This document shows positions 53,753 to 62,876 of a DNA stretch of 64,000 nt, one piece after another. The notes below the pieces were generated by a model. That model saw nothing but the letters and a program-made list of their open reading frames with translations, had not been told where the DNA came from and did not search any database. Source of the stretch: Shewanella eurypsychrophilus (GTDB lineage Bacteria > Pseudomonadota > Gammaproteobacteria > Enterobacterales > Shewanellaceae); NCBI RefSeq assembly GCF_007004545.3, contig NZ_CP045503.2:1768501-1832500 (forward strand), in the 5' to 3' direction. Each line of letters begins with the position of its first letter. The first letter of the stretch is position 1. Both the position numbers and the translations under genes were made by a program.

Positions 53753-54643
53753 TTAATTATTGGTCGGCGACAATGCCGATCTTAAGCCGTCGCCGACTAA
53801 GTTAATCGCAAGCACGCTACATAAAATTGCTATACCTGGGATAGTGACAGTCCAGGGAGCAGTCAACAAGTTATCCATTCCCTGAGAGACCATAGCCCCC
53901 CATTCAGGGCTTGGGGCTTGTGCGCCTAGATTCAGAAAGCCTAGGGCCGCAATATCTAAGATTGCGGCGGAGATACCCAAGGTGACCTGGATAATCACAG
54001 TATCCCACACGTTGGGCATAATTACATACCAGAAGATTTGAAAAGGGTTTGCACCATCTAGCTTAGCTGCTGTTACATATTCTTTCTGTAGCTCTTCATG
54101 TATAGCTTGATGAATCGCACGCACAAACTGAGGTGTGAGCGCAATTCCAACAGCCCAAAATACATTATCTAATCCCGGCCCCATGACGGCAACGACGAGA
54201 ATTGCCATTAATAGCGAAGGAATTGACAGTAATGCATCGAGTAAGTGGCTTAATATACTTGATTTCAGGCCTTTCATCATTCCTGAGATTGAACCGATCA
54301 AAAAGCCCAGAATCAAGGCCGTGGTGACAATTCCCAGAGCCATACCGAAGGTTAAATGTGCGCCATGCAAAAGTCGACTAAATATATCTCGGCCTAAATC
54401 ATCTGTACCGAGGAAATGCTCAACAGTACCAGCAGGATCCCAAGACGGTGCAAGTAATAGTGCATGGGGATCTTGCTGCTCTGGCGCATAAGGGGCAATA
54501 AGAGGGCCAAATAATGCGAGTAATAGGAAACAGATAACGACCCATAATCCAGCGAAAGCAAATGGATTGTCTGAAAATGAATGCCAGACCCTTCTCATCG
54601 GAGAGGGTATGTCATCTGCCTGATAGATCTTAATTTGAGGCAT
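53753..54643 (-). CDS. sapC: SapC, peptide ABC transporter permease
   Basis: This inner-membrane permease belongs to the DppC/OppC class. The 296-residue protein has an N-terminal membrane segment (about residues 28-50), then GTDDLGRDIFSRLLHGAH (the class signature, about 99-116), further membrane segments, and the cytoplasmic EAA-like loop EYVTAAKLDGANPFQIFWYVIMPN (about 190-213) that contacts the ATPases. It overlaps the sapB end by 14 bp. Confidence 0.95.
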   Translation of the reverse strand: MPQIKIYQADDIPSPMRRVWHSFSDNPFAFAGLWVVICFLLLALFGPLIAPYAPEQQDPHALLLAPSWDPAGTVEHFLGTDDLGRDIFSRLLHGAHLTFGMALGIVTTALILGFLIGSISGMMKGLKSSILSHLLDALLSIPSLLMAILVVAVMGPGLDNVFWAVGIALTPQFVRAIHQAIHEELQKEYVTAAKLDGANPFQIFWYVIMPNVWDTVIIQVTLGISAAILDIAALGFLNLGAQAPSPEWGAMVSQGMDNLLTAPWTVTIPGIAILCSVLAINLVGDGLRSALSPTNN

Positions 54644-55661
54644 AAAGTTCTTTCCTGCTCAATGGGTTGATGGCGGTATGAAGCACCTCAATCATAATAC
54701 TTAAGAATATGATGATTAAAGCAACCGCGAGAACCCCAGCTTGGATAACGGTATAATCCCGTTGATAGATCCCTGAGACTAACCATGCGCCAACCCCTGG
54801 CCAGGAAAAGATGACTTCAACCACCATGGCATAGCCGGCAAACGTGCCGAGCATTAAGCCTAAGTTTTTAAGTACCGGTATTAATGCATTGGGCAAGGCA
54901 TGCCTTAAGACAATACGCATAGTGTGCAAGCCTCTCGCTTCAGCGGCTTTAATATAGGTTTTATCCATAATCCCTATGATAGCGGATCGAGTGATCCTTA
55001 CTACAACAGTAAAAGGTAAAACGGCTAAGGTTATTGCAGGCAAGATAATATGTAATATGGCATCAATGAATGCAGAGTGGGCATATTTCGAATCTGAAAG
55101 CAGTGTGTCGATAAGTATAAAACCAGTCACAGGCTCTATCTCGTAAAGTAAATTTAATTGTCCAGATATAGGTAGCCAGCCGAGCTGTACACCAAACCAT
55201 AAGGATAAGGTTAAGCCTAGCCAAAAAACGGGAATTGAGTAGCCCGTTAAGGTGATGGCCATAATGGTATGTTGGGTGATTTTATTTTTGCTCATGGAAG
55301 CGAGCACACCTAAAGGAATACCGAAGATAAGTGCTAATAAGGCAGACACAATGGATAACTCAAATGACGCTGGCAATACCGCCGCTAATTCGTCTGCTAC
55401 TGGTAGCTGGGACGTCGTTGATATCCCCAAATTACCGCTTAATCTTTGCTGTAAATAAGCGATAAATTGAGTGAGTTTACCTTTGTCTAACTTATAGTCC
55501 TGGTTAATTTGGGCTATCTGCTCATCATTTGGAGAATGTAATCCAGTCAGAGCAAAGCATTTTTCAACAGGAAACTGATGTGTGGCGATAAACAATACCG
55601 CAAATAACACTAAAGAGGTGGCAATAAACAGGTTCAATCTACGCAAGAGGTATCTAGCCAT
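54630..55661 (-). CDS. sapB: SapB, peptide ABC transporter permease
   Basis: This partner permease is of the DppB class, 343 residues long. It has an N-terminal membrane helix (about residues 11-26), a periplasmic segment, five further helices, and the EAA-like loop with TYIKAAEARGLHTMRIVLRHALPNALIP (about 235-262). Its ATG overlaps the sapA stop (TAATG), so the two are translationally coupled. Confidence 0.95.
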   Translation of the reverse strand: MARYLLRRLNLFIATSLVLFAVLFIATHQFPVEKCFALTGLHSPNDEQIAQINQDYKLDKGKLTQFIAYLQQRLSGNLGISTTSQLPVADELAAVLPASFELSIVSALLALIFGIPLGVLASMSKNKITQHTIMAITLTGYSIPVFWLGLTLSLWFGVQLGWLPISGQLNLLYEIEPVTGFILIDTLLSDSKYAHSAFIDAILHIILPAITLAVLPFTVVVRITRSAIIGIMDKTYIKAAEARGLHTMRIVLRHALPNALIPVLKNLGLMLGTFAGYAMVVEVIFSWPGVGAWLVSGIYQRDYTVIQAGVLAVALIIIFLSIMIEVLHTAINPLSRKELYASN

Positions 55662-57301
55662 TATTTTTGTTCCTCGTTTGCTTCGAGTTGCTTGTTATAT
55701 TTTTTAGCATTAAAGGAGATCCCACCGAAGGGGGTTAGCTGGCTGCTCTCAACGCCTTTTTGTTTGAGAACGAGTCTGGTCGCATGGGCAAAAGGCAGCA
55801 TAGGTAACTCTTGTGCAAACAAGGCTTCGGCATCTTGATATAAAATTTTACGTTGCTCTTTATCTGTGATTGATTTTGCTTTAGCTAAAATATTATCAAA
55901 ATCTTTATTACACCAACGTGAACGGTTGCTATTAGATAAAACAGATGCGCAGCTTAGTATTGGGGTGAAAAAGTTATCAGGATCGCTGTTATCCGCATTC
56001 CAACCAATCAATACCGAGTCATAGCTGCGATTGCTCAGCTTTTGATTGAAGACACTCCAGTCGTAGCTCACTATATTGACACTAACACCTATGTTAGCCA
56101 AATCGGCTTGTATTAGCTCGGCAGTTTTATGAGCATTGGGGTTATAGATACGCGCAACAGGCATTGCCCATATATCGATGGCGAGATTGGTGACACCAGC
56201 TTGCTTTAACAGTTGTTTAGCTTTGGCGGGGTTATAATCAATTAAGCCTTTGTTTTCTGAGTATGCCCATGACATAGGGGGGAGTATTCCCGTCGAACCA
56301 ACGGCTGTCTTTTGGTAAACGGCTCTGAGAATATTGTCTCTATCAACAGCATGAGCCAATGCTTTTCGTACTCTGACATCATCAAAAGGTTTTTTTTGTG
56401 TATTAAAAGCCCAAAAGGCGACATTAAAGCCGGGAAGAGAATCAACCTCGAGTTCATCATGTGCGAATACGACAGACAGCTCACCGGCTTTAGGTAAGGC
56501 TGACACATTGCAATCACCTGTAATTAATTTTGCTAACCGAGCTGTACTTTTCGGTGTTATATCAAATACCAATAGTTCTGCAGTTGGCAGATGGCGCCAA
56601 TACTTTTCATTTCTGTGGTAGCGAATGTAGTCATTTTTGACGTATTTGACCAATCGAAACGGTCCTGTACCAATCGGTTGTCGATCAATTTTTTCCTCTT
56701 GATGCTCAAGCAGCAGCTTGTCACCGTATTCGGCTGACAAAATGATCGCAAAACCTGAGGCTAAGTTAGACAACAAGGAGGCATCAGGATTGTTAAGATG
56801 AAAGGCAACTTCAGTATCTGATATCTTTTCAATATCTTTTATTAGATCAGCGAAGCCTATGCTCTGAAAAAAGGGATAGCCGGTTTTGGATATATGATGA
56901 AAAGGATGAGAGGGGTCAATAATTCTGTTGAATGAAAATAGCACATCATCAGCATTGAACTGTCGACTTGGAGTAAAATCCTCTGATAGATGAAAATTAA
57001 CCCCTTGCCTTAGCTTAAACGTGTAGGTTAATTCATCATCACTAATTTCCCAGCCGATAGCTAAAGAAGGCTCAATTTGACCAGAATTTAAATCATAATC
57101 GACTAACCCATTGTAGATCTGTTGCGAAGTGGCATCGACGGTTGTTCCTGAGGTCACTAATTGAGGGTTAAAGGATTCAGGATTACCTTCCGAGCAATAG
57201 ACTATCCCTGGAGGAACGAGCTTAGGCCCACATGCGACCAGTAGTAAACAGGTGCAAGAAAGGGCGGAATATAAAGATAAACGCTTAAGCAGCACTTTCA
57301 T
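55661..57301 (-). CDS. sapA: SapA, periplasmic peptide-binding protein
   Basis: SapA is the solute-binding protein of the Sap importer, SBP family 5. The 546-residue protein starts with a lipoprotein-type signal (LLVACG, Cys about residue 24), so it may be lipid-anchored to the membrane. It contains the family motifs YNGLVDYD, GVNFHLSEDFTPSRQFNADDVLFSFNR (about residues 100-126), the TGPFRLVKY segment and VRKALAHAVDRD. The ending MLPFAHATRL is typical. First gene of sapABCDF. The operon follows pspF by 85 bp on the same strand, which is the usual Shewanella arrangement. Confidence 0.92.
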   Translation of the reverse strand: MKVLLKRLSLYSALSCTCLLLVACGPKLVPPGIVYCSEGNPESFNPQLVTSGTTVDATSQQIYNGLVDYDLNSGQIEPSLAIGWEISDDELTYTFKLRQGVNFHLSEDFTPSRQFNADDVLFSFNRIIDPSHPFHHISKTGYPFFQSIGFADLIKDIEKISDTEVAFHLNNPDASLLSNLASGFAIILSAEYGDKLLLEHQEEKIDRQPIGTGPFRLVKYVKNDYIRYHRNEKYWRHLPTAELLVFDITPKSTARLAKLITGDCNVSALPKAGELSVVFAHDELEVDSLPGFNVAFWAFNTQKKPFDDVRVRKALAHAVDRDNILRAVYQKTAVGSTGILPPMSWAYSENKGLIDYNPAKAKQLLKQAGVTNLAIDIWAMPVARIYNPNAHKTAELIQADLANIGVSVNIVSYDWSVFNQKLSNRSYDSVLIGWNADNSDPDNFFTPILSCASVLSNSNRSRWCNKDFDNILAKAKSITDKEQRKILYQDAEALFAQELPMLPFAHATRLVLKQKGVESSQLTPFGGISFNAKKYNKQLEANEEQK

Positions 57302-57386
57302 CGACAGATTAATTTTTCAGGACTTTGGCGACCATTTTAACAGTGCAGATCGCCGATGAGCAATGAACATATGTTATTAAAGTGGT

Positions 57387-58457
57387 TTATGTTTTATCCA
57401 GTAGGTTATATTTCTTCAAAATACCACGTAACTGGTGATAACTTAGCCCTAACAGCTCGGCTGTTTTCTTCTGATTAAATTGCCCTGCCTCTAGCGCTTG
57501 TTGCAATAATACAACTTCTAAGCCTTCACAGTGCTCTTTAAAGTCTATTGGAAAGACAACTTTTTCAGCACCCGCTTCTGTGCTACTTAATGTCGAAACC
57601 TCACCGTTCGAAATCACACTATTGCTCGATACTTGCTGCTGCCTTTCTCGTGTTTTGATTCTTGTGGTTGGGCGATAGGGTGAGGCAAATGGATCAACAA
57701 CGATATTGGTGATGGCTTCATCGGTTTCAGGATTTCGATAAACACTGCGCTCGACGACGTTTTTCAATTCGCGGATATTGCCTGGCCATGGATGGTCCAT
57801 CAATTGCTGCTTAGCCCTAGGGCTAAAGCCTGGAAAGAACTCATGTTTCAATTGTCTTGCCATGCCGACAGCAAAATACTCAGCTAAGGTCATGATGTCA
57901 TCTTGTCTGTGGCGAAGAGGGGGTAAGGTGATCACATCGAATGCAAGTCTATCGAGGAGATCGGCGCGAAATTCACCAGCTTCTGCTAAAGAGGGCAGAT
58001 CTTCATTGGCTGCACAGATTAATCGAACATCTGTTTGTACTGTTTTACTGCCACCAACGCGCTCAAACTCTCCGTATTCAATAACGCGTAGTAGCTTTTC
58101 TTGGATCAGTCCCGACGTGTTGGCGAGTTCATCCAGGAAGAGCGTTCCACCATTAGCACGTTCAAAACGACCTTCATGCTTCTTACTCGCGCCAGTAAAG
58201 GCACCTGCATCATGGCCAAATAGTTCACTTTCTAGTAAGTTTTCACTTAAGGAAGAGCAGTTGAGCTTGATAAAGCTTTGGTCCCAACGCTTGGAGAGGT
58301 AATGCAAACGCTCTGCGATCAACTCTTTGCCAGTGCCGCGCTCACCAATGATAAGCACAGGCTTTGATAGAGGTGCAATTTGAGAAACATGCTCTAGAAC
58401 TTCGAGCAGTGCATTCGATTGTCCAATAAGATTATCTTGCTGAAATTGATTTGCCAC
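57387..58457 (-). CDS. pspF: PspF, sigma54 activator of the phage-shock genes
   Basis: PspF is the AAA+ enhancer-binding protein that activates the psp promoter and is inhibited by PspA. The 356-residue protein has no N-terminal sensor domain, as expected. Visible are Walker A GERGTGKE (about residues 37-44), the sigma54-contact loop GAFTGA (about 84-89), Walker B GGTLFLDELA (about 101-110) and a C-terminal Fis-type helix-turn-helix (NQKKTAELLGLSYHQLRGILKKY, about 328-350). It is divergent from pspA across about 180 bp. Confidence 0.96.
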   Translation of the reverse strand: MANQFQQDNLIGQSNALLEVLEHVSQIAPLSKPVLIIGERGTGKELIAERLHYLSKRWDQSFIKLNCSSLSENLLESELFGHDAGAFTGASKKHEGRFERANGGTLFLDELANTSGLIQEKLLRVIEYGEFERVGGSKTVQTDVRLICAANEDLPSLAEAGEFRADLLDRLAFDVITLPPLRHRQDDIMTLAEYFAVGMARQLKHEFFPGFSPRAKQQLMDHPWPGNIRELKNVVERSVYRNPETDEAITNIVVDPFASPYRPTTRIKTRERQQQVSSNSVISNGEVSTLSSTEAGAEKVVFPIDFKEHCEGLEVVLLQQALEAGQFNQKKTAELLGLSYHQLRGILKKYNLLDKT

Positions 58458-58577
58458 AGTAAGTTTTAGTCTTTAACGCTAATAGTTGGTGAAAATAATA
58501 ATAAGACCCTCTGTTAATAAAAGAAAGAAAAAGTTAATATATTGGGTAAGTCATTGTATTTAATGAAATATGAAAAG

Positions 58578-58595
58578 TTGGCACAGAAAGTGGAT
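58578..58595 (+). promoter_or_regulatory. Sigma54-type promoter of pspABC
   Basis: TTGGCAC is followed at the correct distance (GG, ten bases, GG) by tggat. The -24 element is perfect. The -12 element has GG where GC is usual. It lies about 40 bp upstream of pspA. A sigma54 promoter driven by PspF is established for this operon in other species. Confidence 0.7.
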
Positions 58596-58634
58596 TAATA
58601 TCTTCGAAACCAACGTTAATTTAAGGACAGTATT

Positions 58635-59315
58635 ATGGGAATTTTCTCTCGCTTCGCAGACATTATTAATTCAAACATCAGTTCTCTTTTAGATAAAGCA
58701 GAAGACCCAGAAAAAATGGTTCGCTTAATCATTCAAGAGATGGAAGATACATTAGTAGAGGTGCGCTCTACTTCGGCGAAAGTATTAGCCGAGAAGAAAG
58801 AAATTCTTCGCCGTATCACTAAGGTTCAAGAGCAGGTGCTAGACTGGGGCAATAAAGCAGAGCTTGCACTGTCGAAAGATCGTGAAGACTTAGCTAAAGC
58901 CGCACTGATTGAAAAGAAAAAAGCCAGTGAGTTAGCGGATACCTTAACTCAAGAGCTTGTGATTGTTGAAGAGCAGATCACTCGACTCAAAGAAGAGGTT
59001 AATCTTCTGCAGGAAAAGTTGGTTGACGCTAAAGCACGTCAAAAAACAATTATCATGCGCAAGCAAACAGCCAGCTCACGTTTAGAAGTGAAGAAACAAC
59101 TTGATTCTAGCAAGATTGATAATGCGATGAGCAAGTTTGAGCAATACGAGCGCCGCGTTGAAGGTTTAGAGTCACAAGTAGATGCCTATGACTTTGGCAA
59201 TAAGAAAACCTTGAGCGATGAGTTTGCAGCACTAGAGGCTGAGGACTCTGTTAACGCCGAGCTTGAAGCATTAAAAGCCAAAGTAAAAAGTAACAAGGCT
59301 AAAGCTAAAAAATAA
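58635..59315 (+). CDS. pspA: PspA, phage-shock effector and membrane-stabilising protein
   Basis: PspA (ESCRT-III-like) forms coats on damaged inner membrane and represses PspF when stress is absent. The 226-residue protein starts with the amphipathic helix MGIFSRFADIINSNI, followed by DPEKMVRLIIQEMEDTL (the family signature, about residues 24-40) and then almost continuous coiled coil to about residue 190. A Lys/Ala-rich tail ends it. AAGGACAG precedes the ATG. First gene of pspABC-ycjXF. Confidence 0.97.
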   Translation: MGIFSRFADIINSNISSLLDKAEDPEKMVRLIIQEMEDTLVEVRSTSAKVLAEKKEILRRITKVQEQVLDWGNKAELALSKDREDLAKAALIEKKKASELADTLTQELVIVEEQITRLKEEVNLLQEKLVDAKARQKTIIMRKQTASSRLEVKKQLDSSKIDNAMSKFEQYERRVEGLESQVDAYDFGNKKTLSDEFAALEAEDSVNAELEALKAKVKSNKAKAKK

Positions 59316-59335
59316 TAACAAATCAGAGGTGAGTT

Positions 59336-59569
59336 ATGAACATGGATATTTTAATGGCCCCAATTATTATCTTCTTGATAATCGTGGCCCCCATTTGGCT
59401 AATACTCCACTATCGCAGTAAGCGTCAAGTGAGCCAGGGACTTACTGAAGAAGAGTATACGCAGTTAAATGATCTCATTACCAGAGCCGATAAAATGGCT
59501 CAACGTATAGATACATTGGAAGCGATTTTAGATACCGAAGCCCCTCAATGGCGAACCCGTGATGAATAA
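59336..59569 (+). CDS. pspB: PspB, phage-shock inner-membrane regulator
   Basis: PspB works with PspC to sense stress and release PspF from PspA. The 77-residue protein has one N-terminal membrane helix (about residues 6-27), then a short cytoplasmic coiled coil (EEEYTQLNDLITRADKMAQRIDTLEAILD) with a leucine-zipper spacing. GAGGTGAG precedes the ATG. It starts 20 bp after pspA. Confidence 0.95.
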   Translation: MNMDILMAPIIIFLIIVAPIWLILHYRSKRQVSQGLTEEEYTQLNDLITRADKMAQRIDTLEAILDTEAPQWRTRDE

Positions 59570-59639
59570 CTATTGCCTAGTTATTCATCATTAGAGAGTC
59601 AATTACATGAGCGTTAACTGATACATTGGAGGAAATAAG

Positions 59640-60038
59640 ATGAGCGAATCAAATAGGCGCACCTTATATCGTATTCCCCAGACGGGTAAAGTTGCTGGGG
59701 TATGTGCCGGAATAGCCGATTATTTTAATTTTGAAACCTGGCTAGTTCGCGTTGCAGCAGCATCTATCTTTCTTCTCGGCGGCGGCGGACCAGTACTATT
59801 CATCTATATTTTGTTATGGGTAATACTTGATGCAAAGCCAGGGACTGAAAAGTCGGATGCTAAAGCGTACAAAGATATCGAAATTAAAAAGAAAGTGTGG
59901 CAAGCGGGAGAGCCAGCAAAAATGGCACTACGCGATGTGAGTGAGAAATTTAGAAGTTTAGAGAGAAGGCTTCAAAAATTAGAACACCATGTCACGTCAG
60001 ATAACTTCGATTTAAAGCAAGAGATCAATAACCTTTAA
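59640..60038 (+). CDS. pspC: PspC, phage-shock membrane sensor
   Basis: The 132-residue protein contains the PspC domain: RTLYRIPQTGKVAGVCAGIADYFN (about residues 6-29), a conserved TWLVRV, and a membrane segment rich in Gly and Ile (about 38-64). The C-terminal part (about 85-132) is a charged coiled coil that probably contacts PspB or PspA. GGAGG lies just upstream. No pspD follows, unlike E. coli. Confidence 0.95.
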   Translation: MSESNRRTLYRIPQTGKVAGVCAGIADYFNFETWLVRVAAASIFLLGGGGPVLFIYILLWVILDAKPGTEKSDAKAYKDIEIKKKVWQAGEPAKMALRDVSEKFRSLERRLQKLEHHVTSDNFDLKQEINNL

Positions 60039-60087
60039 TCCTTCCAATGGGCGACGATGTCGCCCACATCACTTTTAAGTGCAGGCT

Positions 60088-61542
60088 ATGAGTCGTTTCA
60101 ACCGCTCCTTATCAAAATTAGGCCAATCGGTCAGTAATAAAACCCAATCATTTGGCCATCGAGCATCAGACCGAAATATAAGGCTCGCCGTGACAGGTTT
60201 ATCAGGTGCTGGGAAAACAGCGTTTATTACAGGATTAGTCAATCAACTGCTCAATGCTGGTTTGACGGGGAAAGCGAATAACCTTCCGCTATGGCAAGTG
60301 ACAAGAGATGAGCGGCTATATGGTGTAAAACGCTCGCTGCAACCCGACTTGACGGTAGCAAGCTTCGATTACGAGCAAGCGATGAGCTCGCTTAAGCAAG
60401 CCCTTCCGCAGTGGCCTGCATCAACGCGCAATATTAGTGAGTTGAGGCTGACATTGCGCTATCGGCCAAGTAAGGGCTTATTGGCTAAGTTAACTGACAG
60501 TGCCAGTCTGTACTTAGATATTATTGATTATCCTGGTGAGTGGTTACTCGACTTACCCATGTTAAAACTCGGATTTAGTCAGTGGTCTCACAGTCAAACT
60601 CAGCGTCAAAATATATTTGAGCGATCGCAATATTTTGAAGAGTTTGTTGCTTTAACTCATTCTCTTTCACTGGAAGCACCCGCAGAGGAAGCAGAGCTAA
60701 AGCAAATTGCTGAGGCATATCAGCGTCTATTAATTGATTGTGTTGAAGAGCATGGCTTTTATTATGCGCAGCCTGGGCGTCTATTATTGCCGGGTGAGTT
60801 TGCAGGTTCGCCTGTATTGGCTTTTTTTCCGTTATTGAACCTTGCGGAAGAGGTGCGGGCAAAGCTCGAAAGCTCAGATGAAAACTCTGCATACAAGGTA
60901 CTAAAAAACCGTTACAAGGAATATCAGGATAAGGTGATTAGGCCTTTCTACAAGGATTATTTCTCGACGTTTGATCGCCAATTACTGTTAGTCGATTGCT
61001 TTACACCACTAAACAAAGGCAAAGCGCAGTTTGATGATATGACCCAAGCTCTCAACGGCATTATGGAAAGCTTTAAATTTGGTCAGTCAAACATACTTAA
61101 GCGTCTTTTTTCACCAAGAATTGATAAGTTATTATTTGCAGCTAGTAAGGTTGACCACATTACTCGTGATCAACAAAGTAATGTATTGGCTTTACTGACC
61201 CAGTTAGTAAAGGAAAGCCAAAGGCAAGCAAAGTTTGAAGGCTGTGAAGTTGAAACCATGGCGATTAGTGCGATTAAAGCGACTCAACACGGGATGGCAA
61301 AATCTGGTGCTCAACAAGTCGAAGTTGTTCAAGGAGTGGGCTTAGCAGACAGGCGAGCAGTGACTCTGTTTCCTGGAGAGGTCCCCAAGTCCCTTCCTCA
61401 AGCTAATTTTTGGCAAGATCAAGGCTTTGAGTTTGTTAACTTTGCCCCGCCGAACTATTCAGCTGGTGAGCAGGGAGCCGATTTTGAACATATACGTTTA
61501 GATCACCTCTTACAGTTTTTATTGGGTGACAAGCTTAACTAG
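60088..61542 (+). CDS. ycjX: YcjX, GTPase-like protein of the psp neighbourhood
   Basis: This member of the YcjX (DUF463) P-loop family is co-regulated with the phage-shock response in enterobacteria. The ATG at 60088 gives 484 residues; a GTG nine bases upstream is an alternative. A P-loop GLSGAGKTAFITGLVN lies at about residues 36-51, a Walker B-like LYLDIIDYPGEWLLDLPM at about 145-162, and a KVDH motif near 350 may be the base-specificity element. Acts in the cytoplasm or at the membrane; exact role unknown. It follows pspC by about 50 bp and precedes ycjF. Confidence 0.92.
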   Translation: MSRFNRSLSKLGQSVSNKTQSFGHRASDRNIRLAVTGLSGAGKTAFITGLVNQLLNAGLTGKANNLPLWQVTRDERLYGVKRSLQPDLTVASFDYEQAMSSLKQALPQWPASTRNISELRLTLRYRPSKGLLAKLTDSASLYLDIIDYPGEWLLDLPMLKLGFSQWSHSQTQRQNIFERSQYFEEFVALTHSLSLEAPAEEAELKQIAEAYQRLLIDCVEEHGFYYAQPGRLLLPGEFAGSPVLAFFPLLNLAEEVRAKLESSDENSAYKVLKNRYKEYQDKVIRPFYKDYFSTFDRQLLLVDCFTPLNKGKAQFDDMTQALNGIMESFKFGQSNILKRLFSPRIDKLLFAASKVDHITRDQQSNVLALLTQLVKESQRQAKFEGCEVETMAISAIKATQHGMAKSGAQQVEVVQGVGLADRRAVTLFPGEVPKSLPQANFWQDQGFEFVNFAPPNYSAGEQGADFEHIRLDHLLQFLLGDKLN

Positions 61543-61569
61543 CCCCTTGCTAATTTATGAGAAACGACC

Positions 61570-62688
61570 ATGAGTGACAAAAATTTAGACATCAAGAAAC
61601 AGCAGGTGTTTGATTCACTGCCAACCAGTGAAACGGCCATTTTACGTGAGTCGCAGCGATTTGAATCCCAAGATGCATTTATCAAGTCACCTATTGATGA
61701 GAACGATGCTGTAAACCATGATGGATCAGAGCAAGATATTGACATTGCGCTTGCGGGTGATGCCGATGTTTTTGCCGATAAACGGCATCGAACAGGAAAA
61801 CGTTCATGGTCTTTATTAGCTAAGTTGACCACATTTTCGATACTTGTATTAGTTGTTATTGAAACAGGCTTAGGGCTGAGAAATGCTTGGTTAGAGAGTC
61901 CTTGGCTGTTTGCTGTATATGCGAGTGTGACCTCTCTGGTAGCGTTATGGGCTGGGAAAATAGCTTATAGTGAATGGCGCCAACTGCTCAGACTCAAATC
62001 AGTAGAGGATGCCCAGCAAGCTGGCGATAGACTCTCTCAAAGCATGCAGATAGGAGAAGCTGACAAATATCTCGGCAACATTATTTCTCAGCTGCCTGCA
62101 GAAGTGGATTGTAGTAAATATTTTAACTCAAGCCGAGATGGCCATAATGATGCTGAAAAGCTGATCTTGTTTGAAGAACTGGTTTTGTCTGATAGGGATT
62201 TAGTTGCGAAGAAGATTGTTCGCCGCTTTGCGCAAGAATCTGCATTGTTACTCGCCGCAAGTCCCTTAGCAGTGTTAGATATGGCGATCATACTTTGGCG
62301 TAACCAAAGTATGATCGTCAAAATTGCAGAGTGTTATGGGGTTGAACTGGGCTATTGGAGCCGAATTAAGTTAATCAGAGGCGTGATCACTAATATTATT
62401 TATGCTGGCACGAGTGAAATTGCCACCGATCTTGGTACACAATTACTTTCAGTAGAGATGTCTGGAAAATTATCGGCGCGTCTTGGCCAAGGTTTAGGCG
62501 GTGGATTACTGACAGCGCGTTTAGGTTATCAAGCGATGGCACTTTGCCGGCCCATCTCTTTCAAGGAATCATCTCGACCTAAATTATCCGGTATACATAG
62601 AGAGTTATTATTAGATCTTAAGGAGTTATCGTCTTCTTTGCTCAGAAGAGGTGAGAAAGAAAAAGTCCCTCGAGATAACGTGTCGTAA
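61570..62688 (+). CDS. ycjF: YcjF, inner-membrane protein of the psp neighbourhood
   Basis: This is a membrane protein of the YcjF (TIGR01620/DUF697) family, a regular partner of YcjX. The 372-residue protein has an acidic N-terminal cytoplasmic part, two adjacent membrane helices (about residues 84-102 and 108-127), and a C-terminal DUF697-type region with FAQESALLLAASPLAVLDMAIILWRN (about 221-246) and the Gly-rich GQGLGGGLLTARLGYQAMALCRPI. Function is unknown; it is presumably induced with pspABC. Starts 27 bp after ycjX. Confidence 0.92.
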   Translation: MSDKNLDIKKQQVFDSLPTSETAILRESQRFESQDAFIKSPIDENDAVNHDGSEQDIDIALAGDADVFADKRHRTGKRSWSLLAKLTTFSILVLVVIETGLGLRNAWLESPWLFAVYASVTSLVALWAGKIAYSEWRQLLRLKSVEDAQQAGDRLSQSMQIGEADKYLGNIISQLPAEVDCSKYFNSSRDGHNDAEKLILFEELVLSDRDLVAKKIVRRFAQESALLLAASPLAVLDMAIILWRNQSMIVKIAECYGVELGYWSRIKLIRGVITNIIYAGTSEIATDLGTQLLSVEMSGKLSARLGQGLGGGLLTARLGYQAMALCRPISFKESSRPKLSGIHRELLLDLKELSSSLLRRGEKEKVPRDNVS

Positions 62689-62780
62689 CAGAAGTTTTAC
62701 ATCTCAAACTTGATTATTTTTCAACAAGTATTTACTCGGACCACTGCCAAGGTACAAGGTTAAATAAACATCGGTACTAT

Positions 62781-62812
62781 CGTATATAAGAGTCGTATAT
62801 AAGAGTCGTATA
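62781..62812. repeat. 13-bp tandem repeat upstream of mdeA
   Basis: The 13-mer cgtatataagagt occurs twice in tandem with six bases of a third copy. It sits in the leader between ycjF and the next gene, about 65 bp from the start codon. Confidence 0.8.
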
Positions 62813-62876
62813 CAAAGCTTCTTATAAAAAATATAAACCGCCGATGTAAACTTAAGACCAGACCTCGGAGATTTTT

